Shown here: one piece after another, positions 1-8,856 of the stretch
Layout: each line of letters begins with the position of its first letter
Numbering within the stretch: position 1 is the stretch's first letter
Assembly: GCA_024404025.1 (NCBI GenBank)
Contig: JAKSQP010000008.1
Coordinates: 31,308 to 95,307 of the forward strand
From: Clostridia bacterium
GTDB lineage: Bacteria; Bacillota; Clostridia; Oscillospirales; Acutalibacteraceae
Direction of reading: 5' to 3'
Length of the DNA: 64,000 nt
Program-made: the position numbers and the translations under genes
Notes under the pieces: generated by a model
What the model saw: the letters and a program-made list of their open reading frames with translations, nothing else
Databases searched by the model: none
Told to the model about the DNA's origin: nothing

Positions 1-835
1 TTGCGAGGGTGTCATCGTTGACGATATGGCCCGAAAAATCTTCAAAGAAAAAATCGCTTTCTTCCTCATAGACATCGAGGCAGGCGGCACCGATATTTCT
101 TTCTTTTATTCCGTTAAGAAGATCTTCGGAATCAATCAGAGCGCCTCTTGAGGTGTTGACAATTACAACCCCTTTCTTCATTTTTGCAATGCTTTTTTTA
201 TCAATTATGTGGGTCGTTTCTTCCGTCAGCGGGCAATGAAGCGAGATAATGTCGCTTTCGGCGAAAAGTCTGTCTGTGTCAACATATTCAACGCCGTCAA
301 TTTCGGAAGGATACTTATCAAAAGCAAGAATTTTCATCCCGAAGCCCTTACAGATTTCAATGAAGATTCTGCCGATTTTGCCCGTTCCGATAACCCCGAC
401 GGTTTTGCCGTGGAAATCAAAGCCCGTCAGTCCGTTGAGGCTGAAATTGAAATCTTTTGTGCGGTTATAAGCTTTGTGGATCCGTCTGACCGAGCAGAGA
501 AGCATAGCCATTGCATGCTCTGCAACGGCATAAGGTGAATATGCCGGCACTCTGACGATGCGAATTTTTCCGTATGCGGCGGAAAGGTCAACATTGTTGT
601 AGCCTGCGCATCTCATTGCAATGAGTTTAATGCCAAATGAACGGAGCTTTTCTATCACTTGTGAATTTATATCATCATTGACAAATGCGCAGACGGCATC
701 GTAGCCGTCAGCAAGTCCGACGGTATCTTCGCAGAGCCTCGTTTCAAAAAATTTGAATTCAAGTCCGCTCATCCCGTCGTATTTAAGAAAAGTGTTCCGG
801 TCATAATCTTTTGTGTCAAAAAATGCAATTTTCAT
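1..835 (-). CDS. D-2-hydroxyacid dehydrogenase, D-lactate dehydrogenase-like (3' end beyond window)
   Basis: Reads leftward from ATG at 835 and is still open at base 1, so about 278 N-terminal residues are visible. The family reduces 2-keto acids such as pyruvate to D-hydroxy acids with NADH in the cytoplasm. Seen: MRCAGYNNVD near residue 70, AYSPYAVAEHA near 100, the NAD-binding GTGKIG motif and the NTSRGALIDSEDLL block that carries the substrate-binding Arg. The RCAGYNNVD block is typical of the fermentative D-lactate dehydrogenase branch. The catalytic His lies beyond the edge. It starts 17 bases after the GH95-like gene and probably shares its transcript. Another D-2-hydroxyacid dehydrogenase is possible. 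Confidence 0.85.
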   Translation of the reverse strand, partial: MKIAFFDTKDYDRNTFLKYDGMSGLEFKFFETRLCEDTVGLADGYDAVCAFVNDDINSQVIEKLRSFGIKLIAMRCAGYNNVDLSAAYGKIRIVRVPAYSPYAVAEHAMAMLLCSVRRIHKAYNRTKDFNFSLNGLTGFDFHGKTVGVIGTGKIGRIFIEICKGFGMKILAFDKYPSEIDGVEYVDTDRLFAESDIISLHCPLTEETTHIIDKKSIAKMKKGVVIVNTSRGALIDSEDLLNGIKERNIGAACLDVYEEESDFFFEDFSGHIVNDDTLA

Positions 836-852
836 TGAGACTCCCTGCCGGA

Positions 853-2955
853 TCAACCGGCTGTAAAAATAATTTCTTCTCCTGCATTTATGTCGAAAAT
901 ATAGTGCGTGCCGTTAAATGAATATTCCTTATTGCACGCAGGCACGCTGCCCAAATCGGCTTTGAGCCTGATATTGCGTTCTTTTTTTGCTCTGACGGAA
1001 ACGGAAACGGTTTTTCCGTTGATTCTGTTTGCGCTGACTTCACAGCCGGATTCGGCAAGCAGATTTTCATAGCGGACGTTCTGCCATTTATCGGGAACTG
1101 CATCGAAAACCCTGATTTCATTTTTATGAGAATACATAACCATGTCAAGAATGCTTCTTGCGGCGGCAGGGGGAGTTTCAAGCACGGGATTCATATCCTC
1201 ATTATACATTGTGTTCGGGCAGATAAATCCGTTGAAAAGGAAACGGATATGTTCGTATGCCTTGTTGCCCTCGCCGAGCAGGGCGAGCATGGATGCAGCG
1301 CCGGTCTGTGAATATCCGAGAAGCGCTTCGGGCATACTGTGCCAATGCTCAATGCTTTTGATTATTTTGTTTCGGTCGGCTTTATTATATTCATCAAGCA
1401 GATGAAGAGGATAAATCATAAGCAGATGAGAATAGTGCCTGTGGGACATTGCGAGCGGAGAATCTCTGCCGATCAGGAAGCCTTGCTTTTCGTCATACGG
1501 TAACTCTGCAAGATCATCAAAATATTCTTTGAGAGCGGCAACCTCTCCGTCACCTATGCCGTATTTTTCATCAAGCTCAAAAAGCGTTTCCATTGCCCAG
1601 AAAAGAAGAGAAAAAGTATAGTTGCAGTCCTTGTGAACGCCGGGATATTCGGGCGATGTTGTGGGCGGAAGATGATATTTTCCGTCATCTTCTTTAACGA
1701 GATAATTGACTATATAGCAAGCTGAATTCTTAAGATTATCAAAGAATTCACCCTTAAGGGCATCGTCATCTGCGGCAGATGAAAAGTGAACATAACAGTT
1801 GTGAAGCGCCCATAAAATATTGCCGAGCTCAAGCTCGATTTCCTTATCGTCAATGCCCGGCATTCCGCAGGGAGTTGAGAGCGTTTCGGTAGTGTTTCTG
1901 CCTACGGTGATATATTTTCCGTTCCGGTATTTTTCGGGCACATTGTTTCTTAATTCTTCAATGTGATTATGTATTGTTTCGGGCAGAGAGGCGGCAATTT
2001 CAAGATGATTTGCGGGATAAAGAAGCGAATAATTCAGCTCAACATTGAGGTTCCACCAGGCTGCCGGCCACGCCGTGAAATTATCGAGCCAGGGTCCTGC
2101 CGTGTCGAAAATGCGTTTGCCCGATCTTGTTGCGCAGGCGCATTTATAGAGCTGGATCCACCAGAATTTATCGACTTCTTCATCATCGATTTCAAGAAAG
2201 CTTTTTGTGTAGAAATTATGCCAGAATTCATCGTGAGATGCCCTGACGGCGGAAAGATTTTCAAAAATTTCATCCGTTTTTTCGAAATCCGGCACGGTGT
2301 TATTTCCGATAATGCAGATGAGAGTTTTTTCGTTCCCGCATTCGAAAATTTTATATGTTACCGAATAATTTCCGCTTGTGAATTTCGGCTGAATAAAGGC
2401 TGTTGCTCCGTGTCCTTTTTTGATATAAGGCTTTTTCGCAGGAGCGTAATGTTTGCTGCTTCTTGCGGTTTCGCCGAGCGCAGTCATCATTTTCTGCCTC
2501 GGGCTTGATGCTTCGGAGGGGCAGAACGAAGGCAGAAGAGAAATGCCGTTTTCTTTCCACGAAAAGACAACGGCCTCTTCGTTTTCAACTGTGTAAGCGG
2601 TGAATTCGGCAGTTGAACCGTCTTTGAATATCCTGCCGCTGATGATGCCGTCATAAAGAGAAACGCTCATTTCATTTTCAAAATCTTTTTCCGAAACGGC
2701 GAATGAAAAGCCGCCGAGAGAAAGTCTCGGAGAAAGGAAAAGATTTTCTTTTTCACGATAGGTCATTTCGTCTGTCGGCAGGCGGTTATCATAAATATCC
2801 GTGTTGCCGAGATTCATATAAAGCGAGCCGTCTTCTTTATAGTAAAAAACGATTCCCGTTGAGCCGTTGCCCGTAAACGGACCTTCAAAAATGTTTTTCG
2901 GAAATGAGCTGAAGTGCATATCTCTTTTTTTGAGGAAGCTTTTATAATCAATCAT
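853..2955 (-). CDS. GH95-like glycoside hydrolase (alpha-L-fucosidase-type fold)
   Basis: A 700-residue protein without a clear signal peptide. It resembles clan GH-L/GH95 enzymes: an N-terminal beta-sandwich opening with GPFTGNGSTGIVFY, then an (alpha/alpha)6 barrel with WWNLNVELNY. The Asn pair in this motif (N302, N304) matches the Asn residues GH95 enzymes use to activate water. HRHYSHL near residue 505 matches the GH95 HRHxSHL block. GH95 members remove alpha-1,2-fucose or alpha-galactose from glycans; the substrate here is inferred. ATG at 2955 follows GGGGGA, and a promoter TTGTCA-17-TACTAT lies upstream. It is divergent from the 3064 gene. Confidence 0.75.
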   Translation of the reverse strand: MIDYKSFLKKRDMHFSSFPKNIFEGPFTGNGSTGIVFYYKEDGSLYMNLGNTDIYDNRLPTDEMTYREKENLFLSPRLSLGGFSFAVSEKDFENEMSVSLYDGIISGRIFKDGSTAEFTAYTVENEEAVVFSWKENGISLLPSFCPSEASSPRQKMMTALGETARSSKHYAPAKKPYIKKGHGATAFIQPKFTSGNYSVTYKIFECGNEKTLICIIGNNTVPDFEKTDEIFENLSAVRASHDEFWHNFYTKSFLEIDDEEVDKFWWIQLYKCACATRSGKRIFDTAGPWLDNFTAWPAAWWNLNVELNYSLLYPANHLEIAASLPETIHNHIEELRNNVPEKYRNGKYITVGRNTTETLSTPCGMPGIDDKEIELELGNILWALHNCYVHFSSAADDDALKGEFFDNLKNSACYIVNYLVKEDDGKYHLPPTTSPEYPGVHKDCNYTFSLLFWAMETLFELDEKYGIGDGEVAALKEYFDDLAELPYDEKQGFLIGRDSPLAMSHRHYSHLLMIYPLHLLDEYNKADRNKIIKSIEHWHSMPEALLGYSQTGAASMLALLGEGNKAYEHIRFLFNGFICPNTMYNEDMNPVLETPPAAARSILDMVMYSHKNEIRVFDAVPDKWQNVRYENLLAESGCEVSANRINGKTVSVSVRAKKERNIRLKADLGSVPACNKEYSFNGTHYIFDINAGEEIIFTAG

Positions 2956-2985
2956 TTTTCAATCCCCCAAAGTAATGATATATTA

Positions 2986-3014
2986 ATAGTATCATACACG
3001 CCTTGTGTTGACAA
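2986..3014 (-). promoter_or_regulatory. Promoter of the GH95-like gene
   Basis: On the minus strand TTGTCA (3014-3009), a 17-base spacer and TACTAT (2991-2986). Its -35 box overlaps the -35 box of the divergent promoter at 3008-3035. Confidence 0.6.
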
Positions 3015-3035
3015 GTATAAAATCTCTGATATAAT
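3008..3035 (+). promoter_or_regulatory. Sigma-A promoter of the GH38/57-like gene
   Basis: TTGACA (3008-3013), 16-base spacer, TATAAT (3030-3035). Both hexamers are consensus. The start codon at 3064 lies about 28 bases after the -10 box. Confidence 0.8.
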
Positions 3036-3063
3036 TTGATTATAAATCATGGGAGGGGAAAAT

Positions 3064-5553
3064 ATGAATTACAAGGTTCATGTTGCGTTCGGATTCCATG
3101 TCAACTGCTATCATTCTTACAGAGGAGATACGAATGACAATCTCGGCTTCGGCTCGGATATCAGAATAATCAGAAAAATCCTCGATGTGCTTACTGCTCT
3201 GAATGAAGAGGGCATTCCGGTCAAGGGTACGTGGGACTGCGAAAATTTCTTTTCGCTTGAACGGATTCTGCCCGAATATGCCCCAGATATTATTGAAAAA
3301 ATGCAGATGCGTGTTGATAAATACGGCGATGAGCAGATAATTATGGGCTATTCAAACGGCGCTCTCGGAGCGATGAACGATGAGGAACTCACCGCTTCAA
3401 TCGAAAAGGCGGTCACCAATGAGCAGGGCTCCGGACTTGCCGACCTTTTCAGCAGGTATGAAATGATAGTTCGCCCGCAGGAGGTTATGTTCACCCCCTC
3501 GCAGGTCAGCCTTTATAATAAACTCGGCGTTAAGGCGCTCTGCCTTTATTATTCATGCGTTCCGTTTGATGCGTTCAGAACGATAGTTCCGAAGCTGCCG
3601 GATGAAATCGCTTTCAATCCGCTGACATATTCATACAAGGGCGAGAGCATGACGGTTATTCCGACTTACAGCAATTCAGATGTATGTGATGCCGGATGCC
3701 TGCGTGCGTGGGTCAAGGAGCTTCACGCAAAGCAGGAAAAGGGACTTATAAATAATGATGTTCTTCTGTTTATAAATATGGATGCGGATGCGATATTCTG
3801 GGAAACGATGGATCTGCCCGTTATCGGAAACAAGCTTGCCAACACAGACGGCATAAACGGGCTTGCAAGAGAAATCGCAGACCTTGATTATGTTGTTTTT
3901 GACACAGCTGCCGGCTATCTTGAAAATCACAAACCTATCGGCAGCATTGATTTCACTCATGACACCGCAGACGGCAATTTCACGGGTTATGCTTCGTGGG
4001 CGGAAAAACCTTATAACAGAAAGGTCTGGACTGCTGTTGAGCGTGCAAGAGCGATGGCAAAGGTCAATGCGGATAAGGATTCCGATTCGCCGTCATTCGA
4101 TAACAGAGTGCTGCTGCTTTCAACGACCCATTTCGGCTTGGCAACTCCCGTGCTGAATATTCAGAGAGAGCAGAAAGCGGATGAGCTTTCCGAAAAGATC
4201 ATCATAAGCGAATCCGAGGCTCTTGAAAAACCCAAAAAAATCACGATACACAATATAAACGGCACGGCGCTTCAATGCCTTCAGTTCAAAATCAACGGCG
4301 AGCTTGATGATGTTTCAAGGCTTGAAATCAGCGCAGCCGGATTAAAGAGCTTTGCCGCAGTTTCGATGGATGAAAAGAATTCGAGCGTTTTTGCAGTTCT
4401 TGAATTCGAGAAAAAGAAGAAAAAATATACCGTTTCGGCATCTTTCGGAGAAAAGAAAATTCCCGGAAAAATGCAGAGCATAAATTCCGGAAATCTTGAA
4501 ATCAGATTCACTTCTTACGGCACTGTTTATGAAGTTCTCTGCGGCGGAAAGAAAATAGGAAACAATAAATTCCTGCAAAGCTTCATCACCTATGACGGCG
4601 TAAAATACGAATTTTCCGCAGACAGAGCAGAGCCTCTTCCCTGCGCAGGTTCGGCAAAAGGAATCAGACTTTCGGGCGAAATTCATCTGCCCGGCGAAAT
4701 TGAAGCAGGCCGTTATGCTTTTGATTTCTTCACCGCAGACGGATGCGAAGCTGTTTTTGTCCGCACGGATATAAAATATCCCTATACTCCGGAGCTTACC
4801 TCAATTTCAACCGAAAACTCCGCTCTCGGAAGATACAGCGATATGAAATGGCAGGAAGCGGCGATGCTTCAGTTCACTCCGGATTTCAGCGGAGACATAA
4901 GCGTTCTCAAACGCAATTTTTCGGGCGATATTTCGTCATTCAGGGCGCAGAGCTTTCCCGAATGCGATGAAAATAATAAGGAGCTTAAATCCTTTAACCA
5001 TCAGCTTTCAGCAGGCATTATCGGACTTGAAGATGAAAACAATGCGCTTGTTATTGCGAATTCAAGGCAGGTGCTCTGCTCGATGGCTCATTGCCCGATG
5101 CGTCTGGATGCCGATAAAACCGTTCACATGAATATGTTCGGAACTTATTACGGAAAACAGCGCCATCATTGGAGCAGAAGCAAAGGCGAAGTGCTTGATG
5201 CGTATACTCTGGTCACTCCGCAGGCAAAATCAATTGCTCCCTCATATAACGGAAACCGTGAAACAGCCGTGCTTGCTCTTTTCGGTTATTCAAAAGGAAA
5301 TCTCAATGCCGAAGACCTTGCGCAGGCAGTCGCTTTTGCAGACGGAGCCGTTGTATCGGCTCCCGATGATGCTCTTCTTCTCCCGTTCCTTGATGATAAT
5401 GTCAGATTCAAGCAAATCAGAGCGCAGGCGGCAGACGAAACGAAGCTTAAGAATCCGATGCTGACCGGCATTTCGGGAAATCTCCGCAAATATGCCGTTT
5501 ACGGTTCAAGAGCAATAAAACACATTCTCAAAGAGCAGATAAAATCAAAATAA
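3064..5553 (+). CDS. Large protein with a GH38/GH57-like N-terminal barrel, function unknown
   Basis: 829 residues starting at ATG 3064. An in-frame ATG at 3049 precedes the ribosome binding site GGGAGGGG (3051-3058), so it is not used. The first about 400 residues look like the (beta/alpha)7 barrel shared by GH38, GH57 and polysaccharide deacetylases: a His-containing first strand (FGFHVNCYHSYRGD), GYSNGALG near 105, MFTPSQ near 145 and STTHFG near 360. The rest looks like beta-sandwich domains of the alpha-mannosidase type. No signal peptide is seen, so it is probably cytoplasmic. Divergent from the GH95-like gene and probably co-regulated with it. Family assignment is tentative; an oligosaccharide-acting hydrolase is inferred. 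Confidence 0.6.
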   Translation: MNYKVHVAFGFHVNCYHSYRGDTNDNLGFGSDIRIIRKILDVLTALNEEGIPVKGTWDCENFFSLERILPEYAPDIIEKMQMRVDKYGDEQIIMGYSNGALGAMNDEELTASIEKAVTNEQGSGLADLFSRYEMIVRPQEVMFTPSQVSLYNKLGVKALCLYYSCVPFDAFRTIVPKLPDEIAFNPLTYSYKGESMTVIPTYSNSDVCDAGCLRAWVKELHAKQEKGLINNDVLLFINMDADAIFWETMDLPVIGNKLANTDGINGLAREIADLDYVVFDTAAGYLENHKPIGSIDFTHDTADGNFTGYASWAEKPYNRKVWTAVERARAMAKVNADKDSDSPSFDNRVLLLSTTHFGLATPVLNIQREQKADELSEKIIISESEALEKPKKITIHNINGTALQCLQFKINGELDDVSRLEISAAGLKSFAAVSMDEKNSSVFAVLEFEKKKKKYTVSASFGEKKIPGKMQSINSGNLEIRFTSYGTVYEVLCGGKKIGNNKFLQSFITYDGVKYEFSADRAEPLPCAGSAKGIRLSGEIHLPGEIEAGRYAFDFFTADGCEAVFVRTDIKYPYTPELTSISTENSALGRYSDMKWQEAAMLQFTPDFSGDISVLKRNFSGDISSFRAQSFPECDENNKELKSFNHQLSAGIIGLEDENNALVIANSRQVLCSMAHCPMRLDADKTVHMNMFGTYYGKQRHHWSRSKGEVLDAYTLVTPQAKSIAPSYNGNRETAVLALFGYSKGNLNAEDLAQAVAFADGAVVSAPDDALLLPFLDDNVRFKQIRAQAADETKLKNPMLTGISGNLRKYAVYGSRAIKHILKEQIKSK

Positions 5554-5559
5554 AAGAAA

Positions 5560-5590
5560 AGAGAGACGGTGCTTTATGTGCCGTCTCTCT
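5560..5590. terminator. Bidirectional terminator hairpin
   Basis: A 10-base-pair perfect stem (AGAGAGACGG with CCGTCTCTCT) around an 11-base loop, between convergent genes ending at 5553 and 5609. An A-rich left flank and a T-rich right flank suit termination on both strands. Confidence 0.8.
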
Positions 5591-5608
5591 TATTGTTTAT
5601 GTGAATGA

Positions 5609-6670
5609 TCAAAGGGTGATTTCTCTGCCCTGCTTTGCGCTTTCGTACATTGCGCAGAGGATCTTTATCATATCAATGCCCTGCTGCGGAACGAAATCGG
5701 GTTCGGCGCCGTCAATAACAACATCATAGAAATGCTTAAGATTTTTCTCGTGGCCGTTCTTCTCTTCAAGCTTTGAGGGGATGATGTCAACAAGCTCGCC
5801 GCCCTCTTCGGTATAAATTTCAACCTTGCCGTCAGACCAGTTGAGGCCGGCTTTTGTGCCTCGAAGCTCAACGAATCTGTGCTCTGCCTTAACATTCGAT
5901 GCCCAGCTGAATTCTATTTGAAGAATTGCGCCGTTGTCAAAGCGGATCATACCGATTGCAAGATCTTCAACATCAAATATTCCGTCGGCCTTTTTATCGC
6001 CGAAATCGGAATTGACCGAATCGCTCAGATCGCTGTCGGAGAATTTTGAAAAAACATTGCCCGAAACAGAAACAGGAGTCGGGTTGCCCATAAGGTAGAT
6101 CGAAAGATCAATGAGATGAACGCCGAGGTCGATGAGCGGACCGCCGCCGGACTGCTCTTTCGTTGTGAACCAGCCGCCCTTGCCGGGGATTCCTCTTCTT
6201 CTCTGCCAGCCGCATCTGCCGCAATAAATTTCTCCCATTTTGCCGTCATCAATATATTTCTTGGCAAATTTTGAAATATCAACATGGCGGTTGTTTCTCA
6301 TAACCATAAGGGTTTTGCCGGCCTTGTCGGCAGCATCCTTCATTTTAAGAACTTCTTCAACATTTATTGCATCGGGTTTTTCGCAGAAAACGTGTTTGCC
6401 TGCTTCAAAAGCGGCAACCGCAATTATTGAATGAAGATAGTTCGGGGTGCATATATCGACCGAATCAATGCTTTCATCCTTGAGAAGCTCTTTGTAATCG
6501 GTATATACCTTTGCGTTTGGAAAATAGTTATCTTTAAGAAACTGCGCACGCTCTTCGATTATATCGCAGACTGCGGCGACCTCAAGTCTTTCATCGCTGA
6601 GATATTCGCCGAGGTGAGCGCCTTTGCAGATTCCGCCGTTGCCGATAAGTCCGACCTTCCATTTTTTCAT
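5609..6670 (-). CDS. Gfo/Idh/MocA family NAD(P)-dependent oxidoreductase
   Basis: 353 residues. The N-terminal Rossmann fold has GLIGNGGICKGAH, and CEKP near residue 97 is the family motif with the active-site Lys. The C-terminal alpha/beta domain contains GGPLIDLGVHLIDL, with the usual catalytic-region Asp and His. Members oxidise or reduce sugars, inositols or cyclitols with NAD(P). Start ATG at 6670 follows AAAGGAG. It stands alone between a terminator and the PHP gene. It is one of five members of this family in the window, and the substrate cannot be told from sequence. Confidence 0.9.
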   Translation of the reverse strand: MKKWKVGLIGNGGICKGAHLGEYLSDERLEVAAVCDIIEERAQFLKDNYFPNAKVYTDYKELLKDESIDSVDICTPNYLHSIIAVAAFEAGKHVFCEKPDAINVEEVLKMKDAADKAGKTLMVMRNNRHVDISKFAKKYIDDGKMGEIYCGRCGWQRRRGIPGKGGWFTTKEQSGGGPLIDLGVHLIDLSIYLMGNPTPVSVSGNVFSKFSDSDLSDSVNSDFGDKKADGIFDVEDLAIGMIRFDNGAILQIEFSWASNVKAEHRFVELRGTKAGLNWSDGKVEIYTEEGGELVDIIPSKLEEKNGHEKNLKHFYDVVIDGAEPDFVPQQGIDMIKILCAMYESAKQGREITL

Positions 6671-6688
6671 TTTGCAGCTCTCCTTTGA

Positions 6689-8065
6689 TTATTTGAATTC
6701 TTTCTGGATAAGCTTAACAAGAGCCTGGATGATAACAAAAAATCTTGCGCTCAGAATTTTCGAAACAACGGAGTTCTTTGTTGTTTCAAAGCGTGCATCT
6801 TCGCTGTATGTAAGAGGAGCAGAACCGTCGTCAATAACAAAAGCCTGGGTGAGGGTTATTCCGCCCTCGCCGATGAGCTGGCAGCGGACATAGCTGAATT
6901 CATCCGAGCCCGCAATCATATCAAGGTCAAGAACATATTCGGAATTTTCAGAGCTTTGAGAAATATCCTGAGTTGCAATAACTTTTCCGTCCGCAACCCA
7001 CTGGATGTTTGAATATTCGTTTGCCTTAACGGAAATCTTATGGCCGTCAACCTTGATGTCAGTGAACATCGGGTATGCAAGTCCCTTGTTTTTTGCATCC
7101 ATATTTTCTTTGGGACCGAGCTCGTCATTCTTTGCAAGTTTGCGTGTTATCATAAAGAATGCGCCGTTCTGCATTGTTTTTTTGATGTTTTCAACGGTAT
7201 TTGATTCCATCATGAAAACGCTGAAGGTTGAATCAACATCGCTGAGATAATGGGTGTCGCCGTTTGCAAAACCGATGATCGTTTTGCCGTAGGGGAGGCA
7301 TTTCATGAGAAGAGCATCCCAGAGAACTCTGTCATTCGGGGTAACGCCGTTATTTTCGTTGAAAACCTCCATGCCGAGGCACGAATCATAGCGAAGAAGA
7401 ATATCCGCAAAATAATTCACATTATCGGGATTTGTGCTTTCGGACGGGTTATCTCTTGAGCCGAGCCAGTCGCCGGGATGGTTGATAAATGAAAGCGCAC
7501 CAGCTTCGTGAGCGATTTTAACAGCGCCCTCATAGTCATTTTCAAAGCCGAGGTGGTTGTTGCCGACATCTTCGGGAAGGAAGATCGCATTAACATGATT
7601 CTTTCTTATTGTAAGACCGTTCAGTTCGTTTCCGCCGGGAACGCAGGTCATTCCTTTGCCTCTGGCAACTCCGTTAACGGGATATGTGCCGGTTGTGACG
7701 GCAGTATATTCTTCGTCGGTAAGATAATGGACCTTATTGCCGATAATTCTTTGGTAGAAATAAAGAGGAAGCGAAACGGGCTTTTCGTTCCAGGCTTTGC
7801 CGGTTACGGCGTGTTCGGTCATGGCAAGAAAATCAAATCCCTGATTATAGTATTCCATAACCATATCTTTGAAATCGGTGTTGGCATCGCTGACGAATGA
7901 ATGCGTGTGAAGGTTGCCTTTATAGGCATCCCATGCTCCGTCACCGCTCCAGATAACTTCCTGATACGGGTTTTCAATAATATAATCCGTTTTTGCGGAT
8001 GCCGAAATTGCCGCACATGAAAAAATCATAATTGCAGCAAGGGTAAGACTTAAAACTTTTTTCAT
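6689..8065 (-). CDS. Secreted PHP-domain phosphoesterase
   Basis: 458 residues from ATG 8065, which follows GGAGG at 8073-8077; longer upstream starts would precede the ribosome binding site. A signal peptide (MKKVLSLTLAAIMIFSCAAISASA) is followed by a PHP metal-dependent phosphoesterase domain: NLHTHS near 50, TEHAVTG near 81, and FINHPGDW near 192. The family hydrolyses phosphoesters with a trinuclear metal site; the exported form suggests an extracellular substrate. After a C-terminal beta region the protein ends in an aromatic, Lys-rich helix (FFVIIQALVKLIQKEFK), a tail type seen in other exported proteins here. Own promoter at 8094-8122. Confidence 0.85.
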   Translation of the reverse strand: MKKVLSLTLAAIMIFSCAAISASAKTDYIIENPYQEVIWSGDGAWDAYKGNLHTHSFVSDANTDFKDMVMEYYNQGFDFLAMTEHAVTGKAWNEKPVSLPLYFYQRIIGNKVHYLTDEEYTAVTTGTYPVNGVARGKGMTCVPGGNELNGLTIRKNHVNAIFLPEDVGNNHLGFENDYEGAVKIAHEAGALSFINHPGDWLGSRDNPSESTNPDNVNYFADILLRYDSCLGMEVFNENNGVTPNDRVLWDALLMKCLPYGKTIIGFANGDTHYLSDVDSTFSVFMMESNTVENIKKTMQNGAFFMITRKLAKNDELGPKENMDAKNKGLAYPMFTDIKVDGHKISVKANEYSNIQWVADGKVIATQDISQSSENSEYVLDLDMIAGSDEFSYVRCQLIGEGGITLTQAFVIDDGSAPLTYSEDARFETTKNSVVSKILSARFFVIIQALVKLIQKEFK

Positions 8066-8093
8066 ATAAATACCTCCGGTTTTTAGTATACTT

Positions 8094-8122
8094 AATTTAT
8101 CACAGTATCTTTGCAGTGTCAA
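8094..8122 (-). promoter_or_regulatory. Promoter of the PHP phosphoesterase gene
   Basis: On the minus strand TTGACA (8122-8117), a 17-base spacer and TAAATT (8099-8094), about 30 bases before the start codon. Confidence 0.6.
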
Positions 8123-8139
8123 TAGGCATAAAATAAATA

Positions 8140-8835
8140 TTAAAGTCTTTCAAGAATTTCGGGATGCTGACGAAGATCGTATCTCTTGTAGCCGTCCTCC
8201 GCATCAAAGAACCATACTCTTGCGTCGGGTCTGTCGGAAGCGATTTTGATCGAATATTTTCCGTCAATATAGCAAAGAGCCGTGTTGTTTTCGCAGGCAA
8301 TTGTTGAAAGCGGTGTTTTTGAAGCCCATTCGTTGAAGGTCTGCCAGAATGCGCCCTCATAATGGGGAACATTATTATAAGGGATGATTCCGAGGACATC
8401 AACAAACATAAATTCGCCGAGAGGAGCGCAGTCATCAAAGCCCTGCTTAAACCAGCACATACTTCCGGATGATGAGCCGAAAAGCACCTTGCCGTCATCA
8501 AAAGCCTCTTTCAGATATTTATCGGCTTTGGTCTTTTTCCACCAATCGGCAAGGAATTTGAGGTTGCCGCCCGGAACATATATTATATCGGCTTTTCTGA
8601 TTTTTTCCGCAACGATTTCCTCGGTTATATAGGCGTGAGTAAGATAGAGAATATCGGTTTCGCATCCCCATCTTGCATGAGCCGCAAGCGAGCCGATGTC
8701 GGGCATATCATATCCGGCAGTCGGGATCTGAAGGTAATTCGGCTTTTCTTTTCCGGAAAGCTCAAAGATGTATTTCATAAGTTCAATTCCGTCATCTCCG
8801 CCGAAGCCGCCGCCCATTGCAACAATTTTTCCCAT
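8140..8835 (-). CDS. Peptidase E-like protein (S51 family, class I glutamine amidotransferase fold)
   Basis: 231 residues. The S51 fold is recognisable: MGGGFGG at the start, YVPGGN near 92, and the nucleophile elbow GSSSGS at 120-125, where Ser122 is in the place of the peptidase E nucleophile (GxSAG in the classic enzyme). Peptidase E cleaves Asp-X dipeptides in the cytoplasm, but many relatives are uncharacterised. ATG at 8835 has AAGGAG upstream. It lies 21 bases after the 2-hydroxyacid dehydrogenase gene and may be the last gene of that operon. The following PHP gene has its own promoter. Confidence 0.8.
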   Translation of the reverse strand: MGKIVAMGGGFGGDDGIELMKYIFELSGKEKPNYLQIPTAGYDMPDIGSLAAHARWGCETDILYLTHAYITEEIVAEKIRKADIIYVPGGNLKFLADWWKKTKADKYLKEAFDDGKVLFGSSSGSMCWFKQGFDDCAPLGEFMFVDVLGIIPYNNVPHYEGAFWQTFNEWASKTPLSTIACENNTALCYIDGKYSIKIASDRPDARVWFFDAEDGYKRYDLRQHPEILERL

Positions 8836-8856
8836 AGTGTTTTATCTCCTTTTAAA

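Noticed and set aside
1963..2508. 181-codon plus-strand frame inside the GH95-like gene
   Set aside because: Antisense to a well supported gene, without ribosome binding site or recognisable product. Codon bias of the real genes leaves many long antisense frames here (also 10311-11048, 12165-12995, 17622-18314, 47453-48343, 52308-52829).
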